Shown here piece after piece: positions 16,922-25,571 of a stretch of 64,000 bases of DNA. The translations under genes and the position numbers were made by a program. The DNA lies in the NCBI GenBank assembly GCA_009377695.1, contig WHTP01000017.1, positions 1-64,000 on the forward strand. Direction: 5' to 3'. The notes under the pieces were generated by a model. The model was given only the letters and a program-made list of their open reading frames with translations. It made no database searches and was not told the DNA's origin. Source of the DNA: Hyphomicrobiales bacterium. GTDB taxonomy: Bacteria; Pseudomonadota; Alphaproteobacteria; Rhizobiales; Xanthobacteraceae. Within the stretch, counting starts at the first letter, position 1; the number at the start of each line of letters is the position of its first letter.

Positions 16922-17815
16922 TTAATGCACCCACACCAGCGCGGCGACCCCGATCACAATCAGCGCAATGCCCAACGCCTCGCGTGGCGTGGTTGTCTGT
17001 TTGAACGCGAAAGTCGAGATCGCCTGCGCGAACAACACTTCGACCAAAGCGAGCGTGCGCACGCTCGCGGCGGTGGCGAGCGCGAAGGCGAGAAACCAGA
17101 ACTGCGAGGCGAATGCGCCGAGGAAGCCGGCGAGCATCGACGGCCGCCAGTGCCGCATGATCGCGCCGAGCACCTTGGGATCGCGCAGCCACAGCCAGCC
17201 CGACAGCAGCACGCATTGCACGACCAGACCGACGAACAGCGTATAGGTCGCCGCCATCAGATAGTTCGGCAGACCGAGGTTCAGGATCGCGCCGCGATAA
17301 CCGACCGCCGACAGCGCGAACATGGCGCCAGCGGCGATGCCGAGCAGCGTCGCCCGCACGTCGAGGCTGGTGCCGGGCTTGAGCGCCATCAGCACGACGC
17401 CTGTCGTTGCGATCAGGATCGCGGCGGCCATCGGCAGCGAGATCACGTCGCCGAGAAAGACCAAACCGAACAGCGCCGCCTGCACCGGCTCGGTCTTGAT
17501 ATAGGCATAGACCACCACGAAGGAGCGATCGTTCATGGCGGCGAGCATGAGCGCGGTCGCCGCGATCTGCGCGATCGCGCCCTGCAAGATCCAGAGCCAG
17601 AACGTCGCCGGTGGGTTCGGCAGCGCCGCACCGGTTGCGACCAGCACGACAACCAAGAACAGCAGCGCGAACGGCAAGCCGAACAGGAACCGCACGTGGG
17701 TCGCGCCCGCGGTACCGAGCGTCGCCGTGAGCCCGCGCTGCGTCGCATTGCGGAGCGTCTGCGCCGCGGCAGCGATGATCGTAAAGACGACCCAGAGCCA
17801 GGGAGAGTCGAGCAT
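16922..17815 (-). CDS. EamA/DMT-family membrane transporter
   Basis: About 297 residues with ten predicted membrane segments in two five-helix halves, the EamA drug/metabolite layout. The first half has LFGLPFALLFLVVV and VVYAYIKTEPVQAALFGLVF, and the second has FALATAASVRTLALVEVLFA. Such proteins export amino acids or metabolites. The ATG at 17815 begins the first helix directly; 17839 is an alternative. The frame remains open further upstream into ubiG only as a shadow. A palindromic repeat separates it from ubiG. Confidence 0.82.
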   Translation of the reverse strand: MLDSPWLWVVFTIIAAAAQTLRNATQRGLTATLGTAGATHVRFLFGLPFALLFLVVVLVATGAALPNPPATFWLWILQGAIAQIAATALMLAAMNDRSFVVVYAYIKTEPVQAALFGLVFLGDVISLPMAAAILIATTGVVLMALKPGTSLDVRATLLGIAAGAMFALSAVGYRGAILNLGLPNYLMAATYTLFVGLVVQCVLLSGWLWLRDPKVLGAIMRHWRPSMLAGFLGAFASQFWFLAFALATAASVRTLALVEVLFAQAISTFAFKQTTTPREALGIALIVIGVAALVWVH

Positions 17816-17837
17816 GATGAGTACTTTGCAGTTCGTC

Positions 17838-17928
17838 ATGGCCGGGCATAGCCCGTCAAGACGGGCGTGAACGCCCTTACGTCCCGGCCATCCACGTCTT
17901 TCTCGTTGTTTGGTGCCAAGACGTGGAT
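17838..17928. repeat. Two-hairpin intergenic repeat
   Basis: ATGGCCGGG (17838-17846) pairs with CCCGGCCAT (17883-17891), and ATCCACGTCTT pairs with AAGACGTGGAT (17918-17928). A related half-copy with GGGCATCCACGTCTT lies at about 47652-47685 upstream of the SDR gene. It is a dispersed repeat and may also terminate ubiG transcription. Confidence 0.55.
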
Positions 17929-17958
17929 GCCCGCGCCGAGCGCGGGCGTAACGCTGAA

Positions 17959-18702
17959 CTACTGCGCCTTCTCCGCCGTCACCATGTAGTTGACGTCCAT
18001 GTCGGACGATATCTCCCAGCGGTCGGCGATGAGGTTGTAGATCACCCCGGTCTCGTCGACGACCCGCAAGCCGTGGCGCTCGAGCGCGGCTTCGAGTTCG
18101 TTCGGCGTCACGAACTTGTCCCACTGGTGGGTGCCGCGCGGCAGCCAGCCGAGCACGTATTCGGCACCGACGATCGCCAGCGCAAAACTCTTCAGCGTGC
18201 GGTTGAGCGTCGCCGCAACCATCATCCCGCCGGGCTTTACCATCTCCGCGCACCGCTTGATGAACAGCGACACGTCGGCGACGTGCTCGACCACCTCCAT
18301 GGCGAGCACGATGTCGAAGCGCTCGCCGGCATCGGCCAGGCCCTCGGCCGTGGTGATCTGGTAGTCGATTGCCAGTCCGCTCTGCGCTGCGTGCAGCCGT
18401 GCCGCCTCGATATTGGCGGCGGCCGGGTCGGCGCCCACCACTTCGGCGCCGAGCCGCGCCATGGGCTCGCATAGAAGACCGCCGCCGCAGCCGATGTCGA
18501 GGATGCGCAGCCCCGCGAGGCTGTCGAGCCGTTTGGGATCGCGGCCGAACCGCCGGCAGGCCGCCTCCTTGATGAAGCCGAGCCGGACCGGGTTGAACTT
18601 GTGCAGCACGCCCATCTTACCGCGCGGGTCCCACCAGGTGGCGGCGAGGCGCTCGAAGCGTGCGACCTCGTCGGCGTCGACGGTCGAGGACGAAGCATTC
18701 AT
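17959..18702 (-). CDS. ubiG: Ubiquinone biosynthesis O-methyltransferase
   Basis: 247-residue class I SAM methyltransferase. The SAM-binding loop is [19 protein letters not shown], and the characteristic UbiG N-terminal part reads [20 protein letters not shown]. The C-terminal part [18 protein letters not shown] is also typical. It catalyses the two O-methylations of the ubiquinone ring. Length matches the family. It is divergent from lysC, as in related alphaproteobacteria. Confidence 0.95.
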   Translation of the reverse strand: MNASSSTVDADEVARFERLAATWWDPRGKMGVLHKFNPVRLGFIKEAACRRFGRDPKRLDSLAGLRILDIGCGGGLLCEPMARLGAEVVGADPAAANIEAARLHAAQSGLAIDYQITTAEGLADAGERFDIVLAMEVVEHVADVSLFIKRCAEMVKPGGMMVAATLNRTLKSFALAIVGAEYVLGWLPRGTHQWDKFVTPNELEAALERHGLRVVDETGVIYNLIADRWEISSDMDVNYMVTAEKAQ

Positions 18703-18913
18703 CGGAGTCTCTCCTGCCCCCCTTTGTAGCGCGCTGCAGGTCAGTCAGCCATGCCTCTGACTCCGGTCCAAGACGGGAGCCAAGGCTAGAGCCAAGGCTA
18801 GAGCCAAGACCGGCGCTAAAGCGCTACAGCGTTAACGGCATCAAAGGCGAGGTTGCGGGCACCCATCGCGGCCGATATGTAAGGGCACATTTTTCAGGAC
18901 ACCTAAATCCTCC

Positions 18914-20167
18914 ATGGCCCGCCTTGTGATGAAATTCGGCGGAACCTCGGTCGCCGATCTCGACCGAATCCGCAATGTCGCGCAGCACGTGAAGCGCGAG
19001 GTCGATGCCGGCCACGAGGTGGCCGTCGTGGTCTCCGCCATGTCCGGCAAGACCAACGAGCTCGTCGGCTGGTGCAGAGAAGCGGCGGCCCTGCACGACG
19101 CCCGCGAATATGATGCGGTGCTCGCCTCCGGCGAGCAGGTTACCGCCGGGCTGCTTGCAATCGTGCTCGAGGGCATCGGCGTCAATGCCCGCTCCTGGCA
19201 GGGCTGGCAGCTTCCAATCACGACGTCCAACGCCCATGGCGCGGCGCGCATCCTCTCCATCAACGGCGGCGAGCTGATCGCCCGCTTCAAGGAGCGCAGC
19301 GAGGTTGCGGTGATCGCGGGCTTCCAGGGCGTCCACAAAGACACCGGCCGCATCACCACGCTTGGCCGCGGCGGCTCCGATACATCGGCGGTGGCCGTGG
19401 CGGCCGCGATCCAGGCGTCACGCTGCGATATCTACACCGACGTCGACGGCGTCTACACCACCGATCCGCGCGTGGTGCCGCGCGCGCAACGGCTCGACAA
19501 GATCGCCTATGAGGAGATGCTGGAGTTTGCATCGCTCGGGGCGAAGGTGTTGCAGGTACGTTCGGTCGAATTGGGCATGATTCACAACGTCCGGATTTTC
19601 GTGCGGTCGAGCTTCGACAAACCTGAGGACATCGATCCGCACCGAGACCCGCCCGGAACCCTGATTTGCGGCGAGGAGGAGATCGTGGAACAGCAGGTCG
19701 TCACCGGCATCGCCTTCTCCAAGGACGAGGCGCAGATCTCGATCCGGAACATCGCCGACAAGCCGGGCGTCGCCGCTGCGATCTTCGGCCCGCTAGCCGA
19801 CGCCAGCATCAATGTCGACATGATCGTGCAGAACGTGTCCCCCGACGGCCAGACCACCGACCTGACATTCACGGTCCCGGCGGCGGACTACGAGCGGGCG
19901 GCCGACGTGCTCGCCAAGGCACGCAAGGACATCGGCTATGAGCGCCTCGACGGCGCGACCGACGTCGCCAAGGTGTCGGTGATCGGCGTCGGCATGCGCA
20001 GCCATGCCGGCGTCGCGGCGCGGGCCTTCAAGGCGCTGGCCGAACGCCAGATCAACATCCGCGCCATCACCACCTCGGAGATCAAGTTCTCGCTCTTGAT
20101 CGACGCCGAGTATACCGAGCTCGCGGTGCGGACCTTGCATCATCTCTATGAGCTCGACAAAGCGTAG
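18914..20167 (+). CDS. lysC: Aspartate kinase
   Basis: 417 residues, first step of the Lys/Thr/Met pathway. The kinase motif KFGGTSVADLDRI is at residues 7-19, GRGGSDTSAVAVAAA follows near 155, and the C-terminal third carries two ACT domains (RNIADKPGVAAAIFGPLAD, then VGVGMRSHAGVAARAFKAL) that mediate lysine/threonine feedback. ATG at 18914 matches the family start; no strong SD is visible. The 211-bp upstream gap contains a short direct repeat AAGGCTAGAGCC (two copies, about 18782-18805). An 800-bp repeat-rich gap separates it from ptsP, normally its close neighbour. Confidence 0.95.
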   Translation: MARLVMKFGGTSVADLDRIRNVAQHVKREVDAGHEVAVVVSAMSGKTNELVGWCREAAALHDAREYDAVLASGEQVTAGLLAIVLEGIGVNARSWQGWQLPITTSNAHGAARILSINGGELIARFKERSEVAVIAGFQGVHKDTGRITTLGRGGSDTSAVAVAAAIQASRCDIYTDVDGVYTTDPRVVPRAQRLDKIAYEEMLEFASLGAKVLQVRSVELGMIHNVRIFVRSSFDKPEDIDPHRDPPGTLICGEEEIVEQQVVTGIAFSKDEAQISIRNIADKPGVAAAIFGPLADASINVDMIVQNVSPDGQTTDLTFTVPAADYERAADVLAKARKDIGYERLDGATDVAKVSVIGVGMRSHAGVAARAFKALAERQINIRAITTSEIKFSLLIDAEYTELAVRTLHHLYELDKA

Positions 20168-20596
20168 CGCCGATCGTCGCGATCTTTCGTGCCCTCGTGG
20201 CGCTTTCGAGCCGCGCTCGACGCAGGTCCGGCTGGTGCCTTCGGCCCAGGTTTGCTATTATGGAGGCGACGATGGTGCCCATGTGCAATGTGCACAAGTC
20301 AGCGCCGCCCTGACCCCTGAGCTCATCGAGCTTCTGAAAGATGCGGTCGAGCGCGGCGAACCATACCTCGACACTTTCCGGTCGAGGACGACCTGATCTT
20401 TAACCAGGGTCCGCAGCGACGATGTGGAGGTCGTGCGCTCCGTCTACGGCAGGCGACGGCTGCGGGACGTCCTTTGAACCGATGGGACCGACATCCTGAT
20501 AGGCCTTTGGCTTGCGGTTTACATGGGGCATTCGCTATAGCCCATAGGTGAGATGTGTCCGCGGGTGACCGGCCCTGCAGACGCAAGTTTCCTGAC
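20168..20596. other. Gap after lysC, possible gene remnant
   Basis: About 430 bp with no supported gene. One frame ends LTPELIELLKDAVERGEPYL (about 20315-20375), which looks protein-like, but no start, RBS or family fits, so it may be the remnant of a small gene. The rest shows nothing recognisable. The CTAG-palindrome cluster begins at 20597. Confidence 0.35.
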
Positions 20597-20672
20597 CTAG
20601 TGGTCCGATTCTAACATTCGCAACCCTTCGCAGCGGGCGACTTTGCGAATGTTAGAATCAAAGGACCACTAG
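20597..20672 (+). repeat. CTAG palindrome, A type (cluster unit 1)
   Basis: CTAGTGGTCC and GGACCACTAG form perfect ends, and GATTCTAACATTCGCAA (20607-20623) pairs perfectly with 20643-20659. The only unpaired stem bases are AAA at 20660-20662 on the 3' side. Total length 76 bp with a 19-base loop. It forms a pair with the next unit across a 13-bp spacer. Confidence 0.9.
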
Positions 20673-20685
20673 CAAATATAAGCTG

Positions 20686-20764
20686 CTAGTGGAGTTTTGG
20701 ATTTGACATTCGCTCTGGGAGTCTGCGGTCAACGGGGTAGCGAATGTCAAATCCACTCCACTAG
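20686..20764 (-). repeat. CTAG palindrome, B type (cluster unit 2)
   Basis: The ends CTAGTGGAGT/ACTCCACTAG are perfect and the inner stem GGATTTGACATTCGCT is perfectly complemented before the 3' end. The unpaired TTT lies on the 5' side, mirroring the AAA bulge of unit 1, so units 1 and 2 are in opposite orientation. The stem differs in sequence from unit 1 but keeps full pairing. Confidence 0.9.
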
Positions 20765-20788
20765 CAGCGCTGGAGCATCCCGTTCCAG

Positions 20789-20866
20789 CTGGTGTGGTGG
20801 TTTGAAGTTCCTGCCAACGTTGTGGCTTGCTCAGCGCAGGAACTTCAAATCCAAGCCACACCATAG
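20789..20866 (+). repeat. CTAG palindrome, A orientation (cluster unit 3, imperfect)
   Basis: The inner stem TTTGAAGTTCCTG pairs with CAGGAACTTCAAA, and the outer arm GGTGTGG pairs with CCACACC. The ends are CTGG and ATAG rather than CTAG, and extra bases lie on the 3' side, so this copy is partly degraded. The next unit follows after 10 bp. Confidence 0.75.
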
Positions 20867-20876
20867 TTTTTACTTG

Positions 20877-20951
20877 CTAGTGTCGGTCGATTCGGACGTT
20901 CGTTAACGAGCCTGCTGACCATTCGGGCGAACGTCCGAATCGCGACACTAG
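20877..20951 (-). repeat. CTAG palindrome, B type (cluster unit 4)
   Basis: CTAGTGTCG/CGACACTAG are the ends, and CGATTCGGACGTTCG pairs perfectly with its complement. GT is bulged on the 5' side. It ends only 17 bp before the ptsP start codon, leaving just enough room for the GAGGA ribosome site. Confidence 0.88.
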
Positions 20952-20968
20952 CCCCCGAGGATCACGCC

Positions 20969-23239
20969 ATGCGCGGCGCTCTCGGCGGTCCACGCGTGCT
21001 GTTGCGCCGGCTTCGCGAGGTCATGGCGGAGCCGGTCAGCGCGCAGGAACGCCTCGACAAGATCGTGGTGCTGATCGCCGCCAACATGGTGGCGGAGGTC
21101 TGCTCTGTCTATGTGCTGCGTGTCGACGGCCGGCTCGAGCTTTACGCCACCGAAGGCTTGAAAGCCGAGTCGGTCCACAACACGGTGCTCGCCGCCGACG
21201 AAGGCCTGGTCGGCCTGGTCGCCAGCGAAGCCAATCCGATCAACCTCTCGGAGGCGCAGTCGCACCCCGCCTTCTCCTACCGGGCGGAGACCGGCGAAGA
21301 GATCTACCACTCCTTCCTGGGCGTCCCGATCCTGCGCGCCGGCAACACGCTCGGCGTGCTGGTCGTGCAGAACCGCGCACGCCGCACCTATTCGGAGGAA
21401 GAGGAAGAGGCGCTGCAGACGACCGCCATGGTGGTCGCCGAGATGATCGCGTCCGGCGAGCTCTCGGCGATCGCGCGCCCCGGCGCGCCCGAGCCGGCCG
21501 CGCGCCGGCCGGTGCATATCAACGGCGCAGCGCTCAACGATGGCATCGCGCTCGGCCATGTGGTGCTGCACGAGCCGCGTATCGTCATTACCAATTTCAT
21601 TGCCGACGACGTCAACAAGGAGTTGAAGCGCCTCGAAGCCTCGATCGAGACCATGCGCTCCGACCTCGACGTCCTGCTCGAACGCGGCGAGGTGCCGGAT
21701 GCCGGCGAGCATCGCGACGTGCTGGAAGCCTATCGCATGTTCGCCTACGACCGCGGCTGGCAGCACCGCCTTACTGAAGCGGTCGTGACCGGCCTTACCG
21801 CCGAAGCGGCCATTGAACGCGTGCAGTCGGACACGCGCGCGCGCATGCTGCGCGCGACCGATCCTTACCTGCGCGAGCGCCTGCATGATCTCGACGAATT
21901 GTCCAACCGGCTGATGCATCAGTTGCTCGGCAAGGACTACACGCCGCCACGCGACCGGCTGCCGGAGAACGCGATCATCGTCGCGCGCACCATGGGACCG
22001 GCTGCGCTGCTCGAATACGACCGCAAGCGCCTGCGCGGCCTTGTGCTGGAGGAAGGCGGACCCAATTCGCATGTCGCGATCGTGGCGCGCGCGCTTGGCA
22101 TTCCCGCCGTCGGCGAGATTGCCAACGCCACCGGCGTGGCCGACCCCGGCGACGCGATCATCGTCGACGGCGCCAGCGGCGATGTGCATGTGCGGCCGTC
22201 GCCCGACATGGAAGCGGCCTATGTCGAGCGCGTACGGCTGCGGGCGCGGCGGCAGTCGCAATACCTCGCGCTGCGCGACAAGCCCTGCGTCACCAAGGAC
22301 GGCGTGCCGATCACGCTCCTGCTCAACGCCGGGCTCGCGGTCGACCTGCCCCATATCGACGAGACCGGCGCCGCCGGGATCGGGCTGTTCCGCACCGAGC
22401 TGCAGTTCATGGTCGCCGCGAACTTGCCGCGCACCGCCGAGCAGTTCTCGCTCTACCGGGCTGTGCTCGATGCGGCCGGAGACAAGCCCGTGACCTTCCG
22501 CACGCTCGACATTGGCGGCGACAAGGTGCTGCCCTACATGCGCAACGAGGAAGAGGAGAACCCGGCGCTCGGGTGGCGTGCGATCCGGCTCGGCCTCGAT
22601 CGCCCCGGGCTGCTGCGCGCCCAGATCCGCGCGCTGCTGCGGGCCGCAGGCGGGCGTGAGCTCAAAGTGATGTTCCCGATGATCGCCGCGGTCGAGGAGT
22701 TCGACGAGGCCAAGGGCCTGATCGAGCGCGAGCTGACGCATCTGCGCCGCCATGGCCACAAGCTGCCGGACCGGGTCGAGGTCGGCACCATGGTCGAGGT
22801 GCCGTCCCTGCTCTATCAGCTCGACGAACTGATCGACCGGGTCGACTTCCTGTCGGTGGGATCGAACGATCTGTTGCAGTTCTTCTACGCGGCCGACCGC
22901 GGTAACAAGCGGGTGTCCGGACGTTTCGATCCGCTGTCAGCGCCGATGCTGCGCGTGTTCAAGGTGATCGCCGCAAAGAGCAACGCCCGGCACAAGCCGG
23001 TGACGCTGTGCGGGGAGCTCGCCTCGACCCCGCTCGGCGCGCTGGCGCTGACCGCGATCGGCTATCGCTCGCTCTCGGTCGCCCCCTCGGCGGTTGGTCC
23101 GGTCAAGGCGATGCTGCTTGACCTCGACGCCGGCAAGGCCGGCAAGCTCCTCGGCCCGCTGATCGACAGCCCGGCTGGCAGCGCGCCGATCCGCGAACGG
23201 CTGAAGGCCTTCGCTTCAGAGCACGGCCTGCAGGTGTAG
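20969..23239 (+). CDS. ptsP: Nitrogen-PTS enzyme I (phosphoenolpyruvate phosphotransferase)
   Basis: 756 residues. An N-terminal GAF domain (residues about 25-165) is followed by an EI N-domain, then the phosphohistidine swivel GGPNSHVAIVARALGIPAVG carrying the active-site His. The C-terminal TIM barrel includes GIGLFRTELQFM, FRTLDIGGDKVLPY and the Cys motif VTLCGELAS. It starts the PTS-Ntr phosphorelay (PEP to NPr to EIIA-Ntr) that links nitrogen status to carbon storage and potassium transport. ATG 20969 follows GAGGA. The cluster of four palindromes ends 17 bp upstream, so transcription from lysC may be attenuated there. Confidence 0.95.
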   Translation: MRGALGGPRVLLRRLREVMAEPVSAQERLDKIVVLIAANMVAEVCSVYVLRVDGRLELYATEGLKAESVHNTVLAADEGLVGLVASEANPINLSEAQSHPAFSYRAETGEEIYHSFLGVPILRAGNTLGVLVVQNRARRTYSEEEEEALQTTAMVVAEMIASGELSAIARPGAPEPAARRPVHINGAALNDGIALGHVVLHEPRIVITNFIADDVNKELKRLEASIETMRSDLDVLLERGEVPDAGEHRDVLEAYRMFAYDRGWQHRLTEAVVTGLTAEAAIERVQSDTRARMLRATDPYLRERLHDLDELSNRLMHQLLGKDYTPPRDRLPENAIIVARTMGPAALLEYDRKRLRGLVLEEGGPNSHVAIVARALGIPAVGEIANATGVADPGDAIIVDGASGDVHVRPSPDMEAAYVERVRLRARRQSQYLALRDKPCVTKDGVPITLLLNAGLAVDLPHIDETGAAGIGLFRTELQFMVAANLPRTAEQFSLYRAVLDAAGDKPVTFRTLDIGGDKVLPYMRNEEEENPALGWRAIRLGLDRPGLLRAQIRALLRAAGGRELKVMFPMIAAVEEFDEAKGLIERELTHLRRHGHKLPDRVEVGTMVEVPSLLYQLDELIDRVDFLSVGSNDLLQFFYAADRGNKRVSGRFDPLSAPMLRVFKVIAAKSNARHKPVTLCGELASTPLGALALTAIGYRSLSVAPSAVGPVKAMLLDLDAGKAGKLLGPLIDSPAGSAPIRERLKAFASEHGLQV

Positions 23240-23352
23240 CTCCAATTATCACGTTCAGTGGCGGGTTCGGCCCGTACATAGCCGAAAGAAGCTCAGAACG
23301 TGCAGCCGACCGTCAGGAAACACATTGTTTGTGCTGCTGCGAGTCACCACTT

Positions 23353-23433
23353 TCATATCGAAACCTCGCAGTAGAACGTCGCGAGCTTCGCAGGGTCCAT
23401 ACAGGTCATGGCCAGATGCCTGATCTTGGGCAT
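23353..23433 (-). pseudogene. N-terminal fragment of a VOC/glyoxalase-family protein
   Basis: A good ribosome site (AGGGAGC) precedes ATG at 23433. The peptide MPKIRHLAMTCMDPAKLATF then follows, the usual opening beta-strand and helix of vicinal-oxygen-chelate proteins. It stops after 26 codons, so only the start of the gene survives. The rest of the 304-bp ptsP-prfA gap (23240-23352 and 23434-23543) shows no recognisable remainder of the domain and no other feature. Confidence 0.6.
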
Positions 23434-23543
23434 TTTTTGCTCCCTGGGCTGTTCCTTGGCGCTCTTCAGTTCCCTCTTACCATTGACATCCGCCGCCACT
23501 TGCGCCGATTCCAATAGCCGAACGAACCCGGCAAATTCGAAAC

Positions 23544-24617
23544 ATGCTGCCTGAACAGAAACTTGACGTGTTGATGACCCGCCACAAGGCGATCGAGAGC
23601 GAGCTGTCGACCAAGCTCGCACCGGAAACCTTTGTGCGCCTATCGCGGGAATTCGCCGAGCTCGGACCGATCGTCGAAGCGGTGAAGGCCTATCGCGAGG
23701 TGGTCGCCGAAATCGACGGTCTCGATGCCTTGATCGGCGACCCCAAGACCGATGCAGAGATGCATGAGATGGCGGCGATGGAGAAGCCGGCGCTGGAACA
23801 GAAGCGCGCGGCACTTGAGCAGCAGATCAAGGTCGCGCTCCTGCCCAAGGATGCGATGGACGAGCGCAACGTCATCATGGAAATCCGCGCCGGCACCGGC
23901 GGCGACGAGGCCGCCCTGTTCGCCGGCGATCTGTTCCGCATGTATGAGCGTTTCGCCGCCAAGCAGAGCTGGAAGGTCGAGGTCGTGTCCGCGAGCGAAG
24001 GCGCGATGGGCGGCTACAAGGAAATCATCGCTGAGATCAAAGGCCGGGGGGCCTTCGCCAAGCTGAAATTCGAGTCCGGCGTGCATCGTGTGCAGCGCGT
24101 GCCCGACACCGAAGGCTCCGGTCGCATCCACACCTCGGCCGCCACTGTCGCCGTTTTGCCGGAAGCCGAAGAGGTCGATATCGCGATCAACGAGGCGGAC
24201 CTCAGGATCGACACGTTGCGGGCGGGCGGCGCGGGCGGCCAGCACGTGAACAAGACCGAGTCGGCCGTACGGGTGTTCCATATTCCGACCGGCATCGAAG
24301 TGAAGATGCAGGAGGATCGCTCCCAGCATCGCAACCGCGCCAAGGCGATGGCGGTGCTGCGCGCCCGTCTCTACGACCACGAGCGCCAGAAGCTCGATGC
24401 GGCGCGCGCAGCAGATCGGCGCGGCCAGGTCGGCTCCGGCGACCGCTCCGAGCGCATCCGCACTTATAATTTCCCGCAAGGCCGCGTCAGCGATCACCGC
24501 ATCAACCTCACGCTCTACAAGCTGCCGCAGATCGTCGAGGGCGAAGCCCTCGGCGAGATCATCGACGCGCTGGTGACGGAGCATCAGGCCGAGCTGCTGT
24601 CGGCCGAGTCGTCGTAA
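23544..24617 (+). CDS. prfA: Peptide chain release factor 1
   Basis: 357 residues with the RF1 domain order. A helical N-terminal domain is followed by the stop-codon recognition domain, and the catalytic loop reads [18 protein letters not shown] with the GGQ motif whose Gln is methylated by PrmC. The basic C-terminal segment [13 protein letters not shown]-like (read as [13 protein letters not shown]) is also typical. It releases peptides at UAA and UAG codons. Its stop codon overlaps the prmC start by one base. Confidence 0.96.
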   Translation: MLPEQKLDVLMTRHKAIESELSTKLAPETFVRLSREFAELGPIVEAVKAYREVVAEIDGLDALIGDPKTDAEMHEMAAMEKPALEQKRAALEQQIKVALLPKDAMDERNVIMEIRAGTGGDEAALFAGDLFRMYERFAAKQSWKVEVVSASEGAMGGYKEIIAEIKGRGAFAKLKFESGVHRVQRVPDTEGSGRIHTSAATVAVLPEAEEVDIAINEADLRIDTLRAGGAGGQHVNKTESAVRVFHIPTGIEVKMQEDRSQHRNRAKAMAVLRARLYDHERQKLDAARAADRRGQVGSGDRSERIRTYNFPQGRVSDHRINLTLYKLPQIVEGEALGEIIDALVTEHQAELLSAESS

Positions 24618-25495
24618 TGCCCGCCGCGTCGACCGAGACCGCGCGCTCCGTCGCCACCATGCGCCGGCGTCTTGCGCGGCAATTCAGCGAGGCCGGCCTC
24701 GACACGCCCGATCTCGACGCGCGCGTTCTCGTCGGCCATGCGCTCGCCCTCGACCACGCCGCCCTTGCCGCGCAAGCGGATCGCCGCCTTTCGGATCGGG
24801 AGGCCGCCGCGGTCGCTGCGCTCGCGCAACGTCGCCTCGGCCGCGAGCCGGTCGCGCGCATCGTCGGGGCAAAAGAGTTCTGGGGGTTGCCGCTCACGCT
24901 CAATGCCGAGACGCTGGTGCCGCGCCCGGAGACCGAAACCGTGGTCGAGGCGGCGCTCGCCGCGCTCGGCGAGGATCGCGGGCAGGCATTACGTATCGCC
25001 GATCTCGACACCGGATCGGGCGCGCTCCTGCTGGCGCTGCTCAGTGAATTGCCGGCGGCGCAGGGCGTCGGGACCGATATCAGCCTCTCGGCACTCGGCT
25101 GTGCCCGGTCGAACGCCGCCGCGCTCGGCGTTGAGAACCGGGCGTCGTTCGTCGCCTGCGATCATGGATCGGCGCTCGGTGGCGGCTTCGACCTGGTGGT
25201 CGCCAATCCACCCTATGTGGCGAGCGCTGCCATCGCAGGCTTGCAGCCCGAAGTGCGCAACTTCGATCCGCGGCGGGCGCTTGATGGCGGGCCGGACGGA
25301 CTATTGGCCTATCGCGCGATCGCCGGCGATGCGCGGCGAATTTTGGCGCGCCACGGCCTGTTAGTGCTCGAACTCGGCGCCGGAGAGCTTGAGGCGGTCA
25401 CCGCATTGGCGGCTGAAGCGGGGCTTATTCCAGGCCCCTGTCGACGCGACCTCGGCGGGTTGCCGCGCGCCCTCGCCGTCAAGGTTTCGACATAG
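24617..25495 (+). CDS. prmC: Release-factor glutamine methyltransferase
   Basis: 292-residue SAM methyltransferase that methylates the GGQ glutamine of release factors. An N-terminal helical domain is followed by the SAM loop IADLDTGSGALLLALL and the catalytic NPPY motif (VVANPPYVASAA). The ATG overlaps the prfA stop (TAATG), so the two are coupled. The C-terminus ends GLPRALAVKVST, and its TAG stop (25493-25495) is the first part of a CTAG-family palindrome, which suggests that the element inserted at or next to the stop codon. Confidence 0.95.
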   Translation: MPAASTETARSVATMRRRLARQFSEAGLDTPDLDARVLVGHALALDHAALAAQADRRLSDREAAAVAALAQRRLGREPVARIVGAKEFWGLPLTLNAETLVPRPETETVVEAALAALGEDRGQALRIADLDTGSGALLLALLSELPAAQGVGTDISLSALGCARSNAAALGVENRASFVACDHGSALGGGFDLVVANPPYVASAAIAGLQPEVRNFDPRRALDGGPDGLLAYRAIAGDARRILARHGLLVLELGAGELEAVTALAAEAGLIPGPCRRDLGGLPRALAVKVST

Positions 25496-25571
25496 TGTAC
25501 CGATTCCGAAGTTCGTGTCATTTTGCGGCGGCCTTGTATACGAACTTCGGAATCTGAACCGCCACAACTAG
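25492..25571 (+). repeat. CTAG palindrome, A/B mosaic at the prmC stop
   Basis: It starts TAGTGTACCGATTCCGAAGT with the inner stem CGATTCCGAAGTTCGT paired to the A-type 3' stem, then switches to the B-type end TGAACCGCCACAACTAG. The left CTAG is altered to ATAG. The first TAG is the stop codon of prmC. Confidence 0.85.

Noticed and set aside
20148-20396. 82-residue frame after lysC
   Set aside because: It overlaps the lysC end and only its last third looks protein-like; no start or ribosome site supports it. Mentioned as a possible remnant.
20597-20951. CRISPR array
   Set aside because: The four units are palindromes with different stem sequences, there are no identical direct repeats with unique spacers and no cas genes nearby.
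20948-22759. 603-residue open frame antisense to ptsP
   Set aside because: Shadow of a GC-rich gene; His/Arg/Gln-rich without domains, while ptsP on the other strand is unmistakable.
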